A program made the translations under genes and the position numbers. The notes below the pieces were generated by a model, which worked only from the letters and a program-made list of their open reading frames with translations, ran no database searches and was not told where the DNA came from. Positions 8,701 through 18,108 of a stretch of DNA of 46,020 nt are shown here, piece after piece. Every line of letters starts with the position of its first letter. Position 1 is the stretch's first letter. The stretch covers positions 1 to 46,020 of the forward strand of contig CANQWZ010000002.1 of assembly GCA_947627685.1 (NCBI GenBank). Reading direction: 5' to 3'. The stretch comes from an uncultured Bacilli bacterium. GTDB lineage: Bacteria > Bacillota_I > Bacilli_A > ML615J-28 > CAG-313.

Positions 8701-9809
8701 CCATTTTCATCAATGCTAATATATGCCTTGTGACTATCACCATTACCATTAGAAACTGACCAAAGTTCAACACCATAACGTGTACCATAATATGCAGGTA
8801 ATTTTTCCCATTTTGCATAGATATCTACATTATTATCTTCTGGTGTAACTTCGATACTTTCTGATAAAATTTGTTCAAAATCTGCATCAAGGTACCAACC
8901 TCTAAATACTTCAAAAGCATCTAGATCAATACCGTATTTAGGTAAATATTCACCAATAACATCACCTTCACCTAAAACTAAGACGTCTTTATCACCATCT
9001 TTAACACCATGTAACTTAATTACTACTTTAACTTTCCATAAAGCATAAAGGGTTACATCTTCGGTTGGAACAAATGGTTCTTCAACTGGTTCTTGGCAAT
9101 CTTCATCATAGAACCAACCCTTAAAGGCATATTCATCATTTTCAGGATTAGGTAATTTATATTCAATATTTTTATTAACAGATGCATCTTCAACCTCAGC
9201 ATATTCACCTGAATCAAAAGTAATTGTAACTAAAGGTTTAACATATGTATATGTCATAGCCAATGTATCTAGTGTTATTTCGAAATATTCATTTTCAACA
9301 TAAGCACCTAAAGTAAAGCCTTCTTCTGCTATTTCATATGTTCCTTCTTTACCATCAAATAGTAGGCCACCAAAACCATTAACAACTAATGTTTTTTCAC
9401 CTGTATATGTTCCGTAAAATTCATCAAGAACTACTAATTTTTCAGCTTTTTCACTAAAGCCATATGATGCGATTTGCTTACCATCTTTGTCTGTAACAAA
9501 TACATATTTTGCATTCCAACATTCATTTGCTTCAATATCAGCGCCAGTTTCATCTTTAAATGATACACCGAAATATACTCTTTCATCAGTAACAAAAATA
9601 GTATAAGTTGTATCATTAGCAGGATAACTAATTGCAATAGCGTTATCCCAACTTGATGCAGTAACACCAACACTATCATCTACTACACCAAATGTTGTAA
9701 GTACAAGTACATCGCGCCATTGATGGTTTATCATACGTTGCATAACGATAATACCACTTTCAAAATCAATAAAAGCTGGATACTTAGTGCCTTTTAAATC
9801 TATTTCCAT
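5763..9809 (-). CDS. giant repeat lipoprotein, C-terminal part (frameshifted from the 9932-10561 gene)
   Basis: A 1348-aa frame that lacks a signal peptide and begins in mid-domain. The same frame is open further upstream to about 9940, reading SWKNATVTLDAEGKG, and joins the lipoprotein frame if one base is added to an A5 tract. The joined gene would be exactly 1600 codons including the stop. Layout: four large units (A, about 280 residues), each with a 'YPFNG...D...G...L' start, 'YFGVSFKD/ASFKDATG' and 'GTY...LVLDG...GTY' motifs. Units are separated by three pairs of InlB-type repeats ending in GWFYD...LYALW or GWYTD...TIYAKW, giving A-BB-A-BB-A-BB-A. The last unit stops before its GTY-LDG part. 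This is a predicted surface lipoprotein of unknown ligand, the last gene of the operon. Confidence 0.8.
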   Translation of the reverse strand: MEIDLKGTKYPAFIDFESGIIVMQRMINHQWRDVLVLTTFGVVDDSVGVTASSWDNAIAISYPANDTTYTIFVTDERVYFGVSFKDETGADIEANECWNAKYVFVTDKDGKQIASYGFSEKAEKLVVLDEFYGTYTGEKTLVVNGFGGLLFDGKEGTYEIAEEGFTLGAYVENEYFEITLDTLAMTYTYVKPLVTITFDSGEYAEVEDASVNKNIEYKLPNPENDEYAFKGWFYDEDCQEPVEEPFVPTEDVTLYALWKVKVVIKLHGVKDGDKDVLVLGEGDVIGEYLPKYGIDLDAFEVFRGWYLDADFEQILSESIEVTPEDNNVDIYAKWEKLPAYYGTRYGVELWSVSNGNGDSHKAYISIDENGNITGKWTGKVTKYENGVITWNDSSNRERKFYFDEESGILMTHYSTDLDIGTDFYVFSKYQTETSFKVKEFVGIGCVINPTTGDKVPANNYYLHFIVLNTEDGDLTIVRYGNNIYSAVKMTDTSGNELDTIAEIKASKTVVITNTKTNEKIIAFGTAKASLSNGDAVVLDDVYGTYTKDNDTIVLDGMGNITYQSKSGTYTKSSNDEYDFDVYLEDETEYYRLTLTGDHSFEMELYMVTVTFENGEHHDPMDPQEYNANVSHTLPNVDQIGKLDDKGYIFNGWFFDQAYQQPVPNEYTPTADITIYAKYSLPARLTIVYNNGEENGEEIYSVGDKAVLKEEDLIPTFAKHIFVGWYTTNDYQEGTEWESGTVINTDTTIYAKWENGPVYNNDYDGATSFGLKNDAVTGESNTSYSANSKLNIDPYGVAPHTSYPFNGSADVKMYVKDYDPKTGKFVLEVSSSTKLQGYIDAETGIMILDKSVSGKPAWSEIWFLTPLEKGDVTSKIVASYWNSNKAIAIQYKYNDTTTYSIFVYNGVVYFGASFKDATGKDIPANECYNVKDSKLVVTDSEGKTIAEFGYDGKQLVELDGYWGTYHNNEDTLVLDGVKKATYLGQEGTYSLAADGSSYTIDLYINNEFFEITINKDDMSYTINKPMVKITYDTDEKAEAPAQEVNKNIPITLPTVSNPEYEFLGWYVDPQFETLVTLGEDGKYLPTESTTLYAKWAKKVTFKVVYGNEMEDVAEEYYVGYTPELVKPEMKNDLVFDGWYTDQDYKTPYVEGTPLEASTTVYCKWKEKSPLLGSYYGFNTYGTSSHNGGWWNDNITVDEYGKMAGDKKGTVEQYDPETGFFILKGTSSEKLCYFDATLGIIVVGENEDDFGTDMYVYVRTDSKPATALGSIFEKGVDRLVCFTANGTTTYIYISGKDIYINVTFKAELADGSEITEMTASKQLENANSVTIYDADGEEIATYAKGVKVEA

Positions 9810-9931
9810 TTCACCTGTTACAGGATTGATAATTGTACAACTAATTTCACCATTAAATGGATAAGCACTTCCTGTACCTTTACCTTCTGCATCAAGAGTA
9901 ACTGTTGCATTTTTCCATGAAAAAGTTGGTG

Positions 9932-10561
9932 TTACTTTCCGTTTTTATATGGGACATCATCACTACTAGCATCTACATTAAATGATGTATAAGTTTTGTT
10001 CTCATATGGAGCAACTAATCTGTTAAATTCAACTGTAACACTGCCAAATTTACTTTCATATTTATTAAATCCTGCTTGAGTATAATCAGGATTTAATTGA
10101 TCTACTAATTGCCAAACTGAACTATCAGTTAAAGCTAGTACTTCAATTTCGGCTTCTTCTTTACAAACTGTACATTTAGCCTTCGCAAGACCACTGGTAG
10201 TTTCAGTAGGCTCTAAGGTAAGTGTATATTCTTCATAAGTATGCTCTACTAAAGGTAGGCTTACTTCAACAGAACCAAAATCTTCATTACTATATTTTCT
10301 TTTTCCTAAAACCGTACAAGTTGCTTCAGTTTCTTCAACAAGGGTCCAAACATTTTCGTCAGTTAAAACTTCAACTTCGGCTGTTTCTACTTCATCACAT
10401 GAAGTACACTTTCTTTGTTTAGTACCAACTGTATCTTCAGTTGGTGCTAAAGTCATTTCCCACTTTGTCCATGTATGGGTGTGTTCTTCTTTAAGACAAG
10501 CAGTAAGAGTGAATGTGAAAACTATAGCAAGAATAGCTAATAAAAATTTACTTTTTTTCAC
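9932..10561 (-). CDS. lipoprotein with paired-cysteine repeats (N-terminal part of the split giant lipoprotein)
   Basis: Starts at GTG 10561 with AAGGAGAAG upstream. The signal peptide MKKSKFLLAILAIVFTFTLT ends in the lipobox LTAC, so Cys22 is lipidated. Three imperfect repeats of about 60 residues follow: THTWTKWEMTLAPTEDTVG with KCTSCDEVE, a middle repeat that lost its cysteines, and YEEYTLTLEPTETTSG with KCTVCKEE. Such 'W..T..PT...G...R.C..C' units occur in other Firmicutes surface proteins and in the 37238-39430 gene. The frame ends SSDDVPYKNGK then TAA at 9932, but the next frame continues with homologous repeat sequence. This is almost certainly the front of one 1599-aa protein. Confidence 0.8.
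   Translation of the reverse strand: MKKSKFLLAILAIVFTFTLTACLKEEHTHTWTKWEMTLAPTEDTVGTKQRKCTSCDEVETAEVEVLTDENVWTLVEETEATCTVLGKRKYSNEDFGSVEVSLPLVEHTYEEYTLTLEPTETTSGLAKAKCTVCKEEAEIEVLALTDSSVWQLVDQLNPDYTQAGFNKYESKFGSVTVEFNRLVAPYENKTYTSFNVDASSDDVPYKNGK
9942..9946 (-). other. A5 tract at the frameshift joining the two halves of the giant lipoprotein
   Basis: The minus strand reads TAT AAAAAC GGA. With five A the upstream frame stops at 9932. With six A it would read through YKKRKVTPTFSWKNATV and continue to 5763. The combined span of 4799 bases becomes divisible by three on adding one base. It could be a sequencing error, a fresh mutation or a slipped-strand phase-variation site. Confidence 0.7.
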
Positions 10562-10581
10562 CTTTTTACTTCTCCTTTATT

Positions 10582-13500
10582 TTAAGCATTAAATTTAGTG
10601 CCTACACTAAAATAACCATGATCATTATTTGTAAGTGTTGTACTAGTACAAGTTATTGTAGACACCGTAAGTACATTATCAATAACAAAAACAAAAGTTA
10701 CATTATTAACATTGATTGTTATTTTATTACCCCTAACTTGATATGTACCTTTAACACCAGTTTTGCTAGCAAAACTTGGGCTATATCTATCTTCTAGACA
10801 AGAATCTTCACCATCATCATGTTCAGGTGATTCTGATTTAATTGTTACTTCACCATTATCACCAAAAATGAAGGTTGTCGTTGCATTATACATATATTGT
10901 GAACAATAGAATGCATATTCAGCTGTAAAGGTCTTACCATTTACTAATGAATTATCTAAAGCAATGTTAACTTCTTCATACGTGAAATGAACGTTATCTA
11001 AGCGGTATACTTTAGTATCAGTACTAAATACAACTGTAACAGTACTACCTACTAAGGTATAAGTACCACTCATTGAACCCATTTTAGCACTGCCAAAGCC
11101 ATCAAGTACTAAGTCATCTTTAGTATCACATTCATAGCTTCCGCGATATGCATCGGCAATACTAAGACCATTTTTAGCATCATTCCATGAGTTAATTTTA
11201 ACATATTTTTTAGGGTCTGTACTTATTTCTAAAATAGCACCTACCACAGTTTTATCAATATCATTTAATGATATAACTTCGACAACTTCGCCCGTAAGCG
11301 TTTCTGATGATGAAACAATGAAGGTTGCCTTGGTACCAACAACAATTAAACGTAAAACAAGTCCATCAGTACCACTAACAAATTTATCACCGGTTGTAAA
11401 GTAATCACTAAAGTTAACAGCACCTGTTGCTTGAACTAAAATTATGTGATCACTTACAAGATGACCTGTCATTTTAACAACACCACCATTTTGACTGGTT
11501 AAATGTGCTATAAAACTCATATCCCCATTTATTTTAATCATACCCTCGTATCTTACATCAGATACTACAAGAGTAACTTGACCATATTTATCAATTGTTA
11601 AGTTGTTATCTTTATAAATAACACCCTCACCATAGCTATCAACTACAGGATTATTTTCATATATATTGTTTAATACTTGAATTGCATATGTGGAAATAAC
11701 TTCTTCGCCTGCTACGGTTATTTTAATAGTAAATTGATAGAAACCTTCCTTACCAAATTGGACAGTATTACAAATTATGCAATTTACTTTTTCTTCATAT
11801 GACATTTCACCATCTTTAGTGATGATTTGAATGTTTCTAAAGAATTCTGGTTTAGCAATAGCATCAGTACCTTTACCAATTTTTAAGGATTTAATTCTAA
11901 CAATAGCACCATCAGTAATATCGATATTTTCTAATCTAATATCTTTTAAAGTATCATCATTTAAGTCTTTAACTGTTAAGACATTTAATAATGCATCAAT
12001 ATATAAACTACCTGTATCTCCATAAGCAAAGGTTGGTTTAGTATTATGATATTTGATAGTAACATAATTATCAACAACATCATAGGTAAATGGCGTTGTA
12101 TAATAACTTTTAGTATTAAAATTAATAACACCACTACCATAGCCATCCATAAAAATCATCATATCAGCACCAATATATTTTCCGTAATATTTATCACGTG
12201 GTATATATTCAAAAGTTTTTAGGGTAGGATTAACGATAAATTTGTATGAGTAAGCTTCATCGTTACCAAAGCCATATAGGAAAATAGTATTAGTAGCATA
12301 ATCAATACCACCATTTTCTAAACCACTTACATCTGAACTTGATATATCAAAAATAAGTTTACCTTCAATATAAAGATAGAAAGCTTGATATTGATTAGTG
12401 ATGAGTTGAGCTTTTTTGCCATCGATTTCCCCATCAAAAGTCATATTGATATATTGTCTATCTTCGTCTGCTTGAGCCTTATCTATTTTACCAATATTTT
12501 CCGATGCCATTGTAAATTTATATACTTCATTATCAAATGTTAAAGACGATGAAATACCTGTTTCCATTTTAAAGTCACTAGCAAATTTTACTTCACCAAA
12601 TGTTATAACATATCTTGTATCAGAACTAGTTTTTTCAACTAGGTTTGTTTTCATTCCATATACAAATTTAGTATTATCAATATTAGATGTTAAATAGAAA
12701 ATATCAATTGAATAACAATTTATTGCGTTTTGTAAAACATAACTACTAGTAGAGTTGATTACAACTTTACTATCAATTGTCCACATTTTTTCACTGAAAT
12801 ATACTAGTGGTCTTTTATCATTATGAAATTGTAATCTTATTGAATTATCAGGATCTAAAGTAATGATACCATTTTCAATATGTAATGTATATTGATTACT
12901 GCGATATTGTACTAATAAAGTATTTTCATCAATACCATCAATAATTGTTAAGGCAACATTATTAAAAGTTATCGAACCATCTTCAGCAATTATTAAATCA
13001 CCATATGATGTAACTTGTTCACTATCTACAAGAGCTAGGCTATATATTTCAGGATCGTAATACTCACCATAGTCTTCATCATCGGTATCGTCATCTTCTT
13101 TTGGTGGAATAGTTGTAAAATCAGTATGATATACACCCTTTATTGCTTCATCATATACAACAATTCTAGCTGTCTTTTCAAGTCCCATGTAACTTATGGT
13201 TATATAATAAATGCCAGGTGTGAATGGATCAAACTTACCACTAATCATATCAGCGGTTACTTCTACTTCTTCGCCATTTGATGTGATGGCAAATAAATCT
13301 TTTGTATAAATTGTATCACCAGTAAAAATGATAGTATTATTTACATCAATAACAATATCTGATTCAATTATTAAATTATATTCTACTAAAACGGGATCTT
13401 CATTAACACCATTAACATAAATTTCAATCGACACTTTTTGCATGCCAACAAAATTAAAATTAATTGGTTCGGAAACAACTTTAGCATAACAACTCATGAG

Positions 13501-15189
13501 GCTAACGTAATCTTTATTATCAGTTAAAACTTGGTTAACACCATTAATAAAAACAATTACGTTATCAAAAACATTATATTTGGTAGTACCATTAGGTAAT
13601 CTTACTTCATCTTTTTGCAATCTGATTGAATATTGATTAGCAACTACTTTATAAGTTATTGTTTTGTCATAATAAACAAATTGTGCACCAGACATACCAA
13701 AGGTTTTATCATTATATGGTATGTGTAAGGTAACAGCGTATTCACCAACTTCATTAAAATTAACTTCGTTTAATAAAATATAGGCTTCTGGTATACTATC
13801 AAAAACAACACCATTGATAATTACCTTAAAGTCACTAGCAAAATCATATTCATCTTGTTTAGTGCCTTTAGCAATGATTATAACATCACCATGAGGTGTT
13901 TCAATACTAACACCTTTTCTAATTTCAACCGTTGCGGATTTCGTAATACCTTTATAAGTTATCGTAATAGTATTAATACCTTCATGAGCGTAATCAATAC
14001 TACCTTCTATCATATCATATGTTACTTCAATTTCATTACTACCTTTTGTAATAGTAAATAATGTTCTTAAATCAATATGTTCACTATTAGGATAAATTAC
14101 TATATCTTTAGCATTTATTATTATTGCATCAGCAGTTACAACATTAATAGTTATTTCTTCAGTTTTAATTGCTTGTTCAATTTGATAAGTTAAACTAATC
14201 TTATAACTTTTACCCGCTGTAGCATTATTAAGAGCGGTAGTATCAATCATTTGGCTTGTAACTTTAATAGCTTTACCATCAACATAAAGCATGAATAAGG
14301 AAGCATAGTCATATGTTGCAACCTCATCAGTACCAATGGTAATTTCTTGATAAGCTTTAACAATTTCAATTGTATGGTCATTAGTTACTTTTACTGTTAG
14401 TACTTTTTTGACATCCTTAATACTAACGGTATAAGTATATGTACCTACTGTACTTACAACTTTATTCTCAATCATATCATCAGTTATTGGTGATACTTCA
14501 CCATCAATTTTAAAAGTGAATAAAGCTTTAAAATCGTAAGTTGCAACTAAAGATTTATTAATTGTTATTTCACTAACTTTTAATTCAATTTCATATGTAG
14601 TAGCTAAAACTTCAATATTAACTTTAGCAGTATGTCCTTCATATGTGCAGATTAATTCATTATTACCTACGACAAAGTTATTAGTATTTAAATATTCATC
14701 TTTAACTTCTACAGTATTACCATTTAAAGTTATACTAAAGAGCGCTTTAAAGTTATAGGTTGCAACTTCTCTTTCTTTAAGGGTTACTTTTTCTTGTAAC
14801 GCTTTTACACTAATTACATCTTCTACTGGATCGGCGATAACTGTAACCTTTAAAGTTTTAGATAAATTATTAATTGATACAGTGTATGTATAATTACCTA
14901 CTGCAGCAACGACATTATTAGTTATTAAAATATCATCAATTGCTATAACATCACCATTTAATTTTAAAGTAAATAAGGCTTTAAAATCGTAAGTTGCAAC
15001 TTCAGAAACTTTAAGCGTTATTTCGGTTTGTTTTAAATCGAGGGTGTATTCTTTAGTTGTAACTACTGGTGGCTTATCATCATTAGGATTTGGTGGTGTA
15101 GGAGGTGTTTTTTGGCATGACTTACAACCTGTTGCAAGTATTAATGTAAGTATCAATGCTAAGAGGAAACTAAATCTTCTTTTTTTCAT
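10582..15189 (-). CDS. 1535-aa repeat lipoprotein
   Basis: Surface lipoprotein: the signal peptide ends LILATGC, lipidated Cys22, followed by a proline/asparagine linker. Residues about 45-690 are eight tandem beta-type repeats of about 75-85 residues. The first four share 'I/VTLKVSEVATYDFKALF' and 'GNYTYTVSI..L.K.L.VTV' patterns, and later ones diverge (DVIIIAKGTK..YDFASDF, NTIIFTGDTIYTKDLF). The C-terminal half contains units with GKYIGADMMIFMDGYG and GSYECDTKDDLVLDGFG, the same GxY-LDGxG module as in the downstream giant lipoprotein, so the two are related. Function unknown; no catalytic motif was seen. AAGAGG lies upstream of ATG, with a 12-base gap to the preceding gene, so it is co-transcribed. 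Confidence 0.85.
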   Translation of the reverse strand: MKKRRFSFLLALILTLILATGCKSCQKTPPTPPNPNDDKPPVVTTKEYTLDLKQTEITLKVSEVATYDFKALFTLKLNGDVIAIDDILITNNVVAAVGNYTYTVSINNLSKTLKVTVIADPVEDVISVKALQEKVTLKEREVATYNFKALFSITLNGNTVEVKDEYLNTNNFVVGNNELICTYEGHTAKVNIEVLATTYEIELKVSEITINKSLVATYDFKALFTFKIDGEVSPITDDMIENKVVSTVGTYTYTVSIKDVKKVLTVKVTNDHTIEIVKAYQEITIGTDEVATYDYASLFMLYVDGKAIKVTSQMIDTTALNNATAGKSYKISLTYQIEQAIKTEEITINVVTADAIIINAKDIVIYPNSEHIDLRTLFTITKGSNEIEVTYDMIEGSIDYAHEGINTITITYKGITKSATVEIRKGVSIETPHGDVIIIAKGTKQDEYDFASDFKVIINGVVFDSIPEAYILLNEVNFNEVGEYAVTLHIPYNDKTFGMSGAQFVYYDKTITYKVVANQYSIRLQKDEVRLPNGTTKYNVFDNVIVFINGVNQVLTDNKDYVSLMSCYAKVVSEPINFNFVGMQKVSIEIYVNGVNEDPVLVEYNLIIESDIVIDVNNTIIFTGDTIYTKDLFAITSNGEEVEVTADMISGKFDPFTPGIYYITISYMGLEKTARIVVYDEAIKGVYHTDFTTIPPKEDDDTDDEDYGEYYDPEIYSLALVDSEQVTSYGDLIIAEDGSITFNNVALTIIDGIDENTLLVQYRSNQYTLHIENGIITLDPDNSIRLQFHNDKRPLVYFSEKMWTIDSKVVINSTSSYVLQNAINCYSIDIFYLTSNIDNTKFVYGMKTNLVEKTSSDTRYVITFGEVKFASDFKMETGISSSLTFDNEVYKFTMASENIGKIDKAQADEDRQYINMTFDGEIDGKKAQLITNQYQAFYLYIEGKLIFDISSSDVSGLENGGIDYATNTIFLYGFGNDEAYSYKFIVNPTLKTFEYIPRDKYYGKYIGADMMIFMDGYGSGVINFNTKSYYTTPFTYDVVDNYVTIKYHNTKPTFAYGDTGSLYIDALLNVLTVKDLNDDTLKDIRLENIDITDGAIVRIKSLKIGKGTDAIAKPEFFRNIQIITKDGEMSYEEKVNCIICNTVQFGKEGFYQFTIKITVAGEEVISTYAIQVLNNIYENNPVVDSYGEGVIYKDNNLTIDKYGQVTLVVSDVRYEGMIKINGDMSFIAHLTSQNGGVVKMTGHLVSDHIILVQATGAVNFSDYFTTGDKFVSGTDGLVLRLIVVGTKATFIVSSSETLTGEVVEVISLNDIDKTVVGAILEISTDPKKYVKINSWNDAKNGLSIADAYRGSYECDTKDDLVLDGFGSAKMGSMSGTYTLVGSTVTVVFSTDTKVYRLDNVHFTYEEVNIALDNSLVNGKTFTAEYAFYCSQYMYNATTTFIFGDNGEVTIKSESPEHDDGEDSCLEDRYSPSFASKTGVKGTYQVRGNKITINVNNVTFVFVIDNVLTVSTITCTSTTLTNNDHGYFSVGTKFNA

Positions 15190-15201
15190 AATTTTTACCT
15201 C

Positions 15202-18093
15202 TTAACTTATGCTTGGTTTATAATCTCCCAATCTATAGAAATAAATCCAGAAATAACTTGTATAGTTATTGTCAATAACAATTTGTACTTCAGTATTAGC
15301 ATAGCATATATATCTATCTGATTTTCCATTCATTTGGCTTTCAGGTGTGCAAAGAGCTTCAATGCGTTCATAGCCTAATGCTTCAAGTTTACTACCAAGA
15401 TCTGCCATTAATTCTTCATAATTTAAAATTTTCATATTTTCATCATAGTTGGTAGAGCGCGCTGTGAAACTAATATAACCATGTTTTTCTTGGTTACCAT
15501 CGGCATCTGTACTTACAACTTTGCAATCATAGAATGGACCATAAATGTTATCACCGAAAACTTCTAATAAAACTGATGGTTGGAAAATATCTTGCCAATT
15601 AGTTGGGAAAATAGTCTTTAATACTACAAGAGCATTTTCATCACGTGAAGTTTCAGTATCTAAATTATTATAATATTTACATGTATATTCATCCCAATTA
15701 AGTTTTAATTTTCTTGGAACGTATCCATCAAATGTACCTTCTTCAATTGTTGTTGTACCAACTTCTGAATATGTTGTTGTAACAAAACCAACATAAGTAC
15801 CTTGCGTTACTGAATATGGGAAAACAGTCGATATTAGATTACCATTATCATCAACTGTAATTTGTAATGTTGTATCAAGTGTAGCCTCAGCATCATCAGC
15901 GTATTCATATACACTTATTTGCATAGCAATATCTCTTACAACACTTGTTTCTCTTAAAGCAAAAGTATAAGTGGTAACACCATTAGCAAAACTAGATGAT
16001 ACAAATTGGAAAATATTAGCTGAAAAATCAAATTTAGGAAGACTATCAAACATATTTCCTTTTAATTGTCTTGTTCCCACAAGGGCTTTAGCTGAACTAT
16101 CATATTCAAATTCATCATATGTATTAGCATCTATTTGTTTTAAACCACTATATTTAGTACTATAATTTTTACCATCCATTGAAAAATCATATTTAGTAGT
16201 TCTAGCATATAGTACTGCATCTTCAGTAATTTTACCATATAGACCTACTGTACCGGTTGCGGAAGTATAGTCTTGTACAGCAAAGCTCATTAATTGTTTA
16301 AATGGATTAGCAAGTAAAGAATTACTTAATGGTGTAGCTGTATAAATAACAGAAGCATTAGTAGATAAAGCATCTAATTCATAATCACCACTATCGCTTG
16401 ATGGAGCAGAAGTTGTTGTATCAACAGCTCTAAAGGTATAATTGTTAGCTGTTTTCATTTTATTTAAAGCAGCTTCTAGTTTTTCAACATTAACTGGTGC
16501 ATCATATGGGGTAGGATCTTCAACTTGGGTTGTACCAATTTCTGAGAATTCAACATAGAAAGAAGTGTATGAATATGCATCAGCATGACCTGTTTCGTCA
16601 GCACCATATAAAATAGTTTCGGTTTGCGCAAGTAATCTTGTAATTTTGCCATCTTCTATTTGTAAATATACTTTATCTAAAGTATCACTTAGCATTGGTG
16701 TAAGTGAAACAGCTAAATAAGTTAAGAAATATAATTCTTCTTCGGTTTTTTGTTTATATTGACCATCACCTTCGGTTGCAGGAACGTATTCATAAACATC
16801 ATTTTCTGAATCATATAAGAACTTATTAACATCAGTAAAGTTATTAAGGTGATTCCATAAATGTTGTGATTCCCAAACAGCTGGAATACTCATATAATCT
16901 TTAACAGCAGTATGAGCAACTTGATTGTTTTTATCAATATATACTTTTTCCATACCATGTCCTGTTACACCATTTTGATCGGTAACACTATTGTTTGCTC
17001 TACGATAACTATCAAAAATAGCTGTATCAGGTCTGCCTTGTGCTTGCCATTTACCACTCCAAGCACCTTCTGTCATTTTAACTTCCATGTCATAACTTTG
17101 TATAACATTATTAGCAGATTGGTTATTATCATAATAATAGTCAGTTAAAACACCTTTTAAGGTAATACTAGGATTAGCAATTGTTTTTAATAAGTCAGTT
17201 GTTAAATCACCATTTTTACCCTCTACATAAGGAGCTTTAACTCTAATTGTTTTAGAAACAAATACATTTTTATTAGCAACGGATGTTGCGGTAACAGTAA
17301 CTAATTTATCTAAAGTTATTTGTTTTAATACGCTTAAAACATCATTTTCAATTTTAACAAGATCAGGATCAGATACTGTCCATGTATAATCAGTATTAGT
17401 AGAACCTGTTACAGTAACATCAAAAGTTATTGTTTGTCCATATTCAACAACTTCACTTGATGATGTCATTGTCATTTTAACAGTAGGTTGTGTTTTTGGT
17501 AAAACAGAAATGATAGTTGTAGCTGTAACAGTATTATCAGCTTTAGCAACCGCTGTAATAACTACTTGCATTGGTAAAACAACATCTTTATTAACAGTAA
17601 TAACATTTCCTTCAAGGCTAACTACATCTTTAGCCTCATTTGATAATTTTACCGTGTAGTCTTTGTCAGCTAAACCAACAATACTAACACTAACATTAGC
17701 TGATTCACCTTCAACTAAAGAACTCTTATCTACGCTTACGCCTATTTTTGGAGCAACTACAGTTATTTCTCTTGTTACACTAATATTTTTGTCCGCATTA
17801 GCCGTAGCTGTAATTTTTACTTTAGTATCTTCTAGAACTTTCTTTTTAACACTTAAATAATTATAAGAGTCGATTTGTAATATATTACGATCTTCAATAT
17901 CCCAAAGTATTGAAGTGTTGTCACTACCTGAAACAGTGGCGTTTAGTTTTACTTCTTCGCCAAGCTCAATAGTATCTTTTAAAGTAAAATCGATAGATAC
18001 TTTATGTTTTTTACAACTTGCAATAGCAAAAACAAATAAGCCAGCTATTGCCAACATCGAGCATTTAATTAATAAATTTTTAAATCTTTTCAT
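15202..18093 (-). CDS. 963-aa Ig-like-repeat lipoprotein
   Basis: The signal peptide ends FAIASC, lipidated Cys27. Residues about 30-310 hold three Big-type bacterial Ig-like domains ('LGEEVKLNATVSGSDNTSI.W...D...L', then VEYGQTITFDVTVTGSTN with YTWTVSDPDLV). They are followed by two large domains of about 300 residues each, introduced by LLKTIANPSITLKG and LEAALNKMKTANNYTF. The C-terminal block (ALVVLKTIFPTNW...VFGDNIYGPFYDC) resembles that of the next gene in transcription terms upstream (18109-20343), so they are paralogues. The role is unknown; a surface binding protein is inferred. GGAAGGAG precedes the start and the gap to the neighbour is 15 bases. Confidence 0.85.
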   Translation of the reverse strand: MKRFKNLLIKCSMLAIAGLFVFAIASCKKHKVSIDFTLKDTIELGEEVKLNATVSGSDNTSILWDIEDRNILQIDSYNYLSVKKKVLEDTKVKITATANADKNISVTREITVVAPKIGVSVDKSSLVEGESANVSVSIVGLADKDYTVKLSNEAKDVVSLEGNVITVNKDVVLPMQVVITAVAKADNTVTATTIISVLPKTQPTVKMTMTSSSEVVEYGQTITFDVTVTGSTNTDYTWTVSDPDLVKIENDVLSVLKQITLDKLVTVTATSVANKNVFVSKTIRVKAPYVEGKNGDLTTDLLKTIANPSITLKGVLTDYYYDNNQSANNVIQSYDMEVKMTEGAWSGKWQAQGRPDTAIFDSYRRANNSVTDQNGVTGHGMEKVYIDKNNQVAHTAVKDYMSIPAVWESQHLWNHLNNFTDVNKFLYDSENDVYEYVPATEGDGQYKQKTEEELYFLTYLAVSLTPMLSDTLDKVYLQIEDGKITRLLAQTETILYGADETGHADAYSYTSFYVEFSEIGTTQVEDPTPYDAPVNVEKLEAALNKMKTANNYTFRAVDTTTSAPSSDSGDYELDALSTNASVIYTATPLSNSLLANPFKQLMSFAVQDYTSATGTVGLYGKITEDAVLYARTTKYDFSMDGKNYSTKYSGLKQIDANTYDEFEYDSSAKALVGTRQLKGNMFDSLPKFDFSANIFQFVSSSFANGVTTYTFALRETSVVRDIAMQISVYEYADDAEATLDTTLQITVDDNGNLISTVFPYSVTQGTYVGFVTTTYSEVGTTTIEEGTFDGYVPRKLKLNWDEYTCKYYNNLDTETSRDENALVVLKTIFPTNWQDIFQPSVLLEVFGDNIYGPFYDCKVVSTDADGNQEKHGYISFTARSTNYDENMKILNYEELMADLGSKLEALGYERIEALCTPESQMNGKSDRYICYANTEVQIVIDNNYTSYFWIYFYRLGDYKPSIS

Positions 18094-18108
18094 TTTTTAC
18101 TCCTTCCC

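Noticed and set aside
5763..9809. A stand-alone cytosolic 1348-aa protein starting at 9809
   Set aside because: It starts in the middle of a repeat unit, has no ribosome site or signal peptide, and the same frame is open and homologous further upstream. It is the rear part of a frameshifted lipoprotein gene.
9932..9950. Programmed -1 ribosomal frameshifting at the AAAAAC stretch
   Set aside because: The zero-frame codons are TAT AAA AAC, so the slip would put the P-site tRNA on a TAA codon. The heptamer does not fit X XXY YYZ, and no strong hairpin follows. A change in tract length is simpler.
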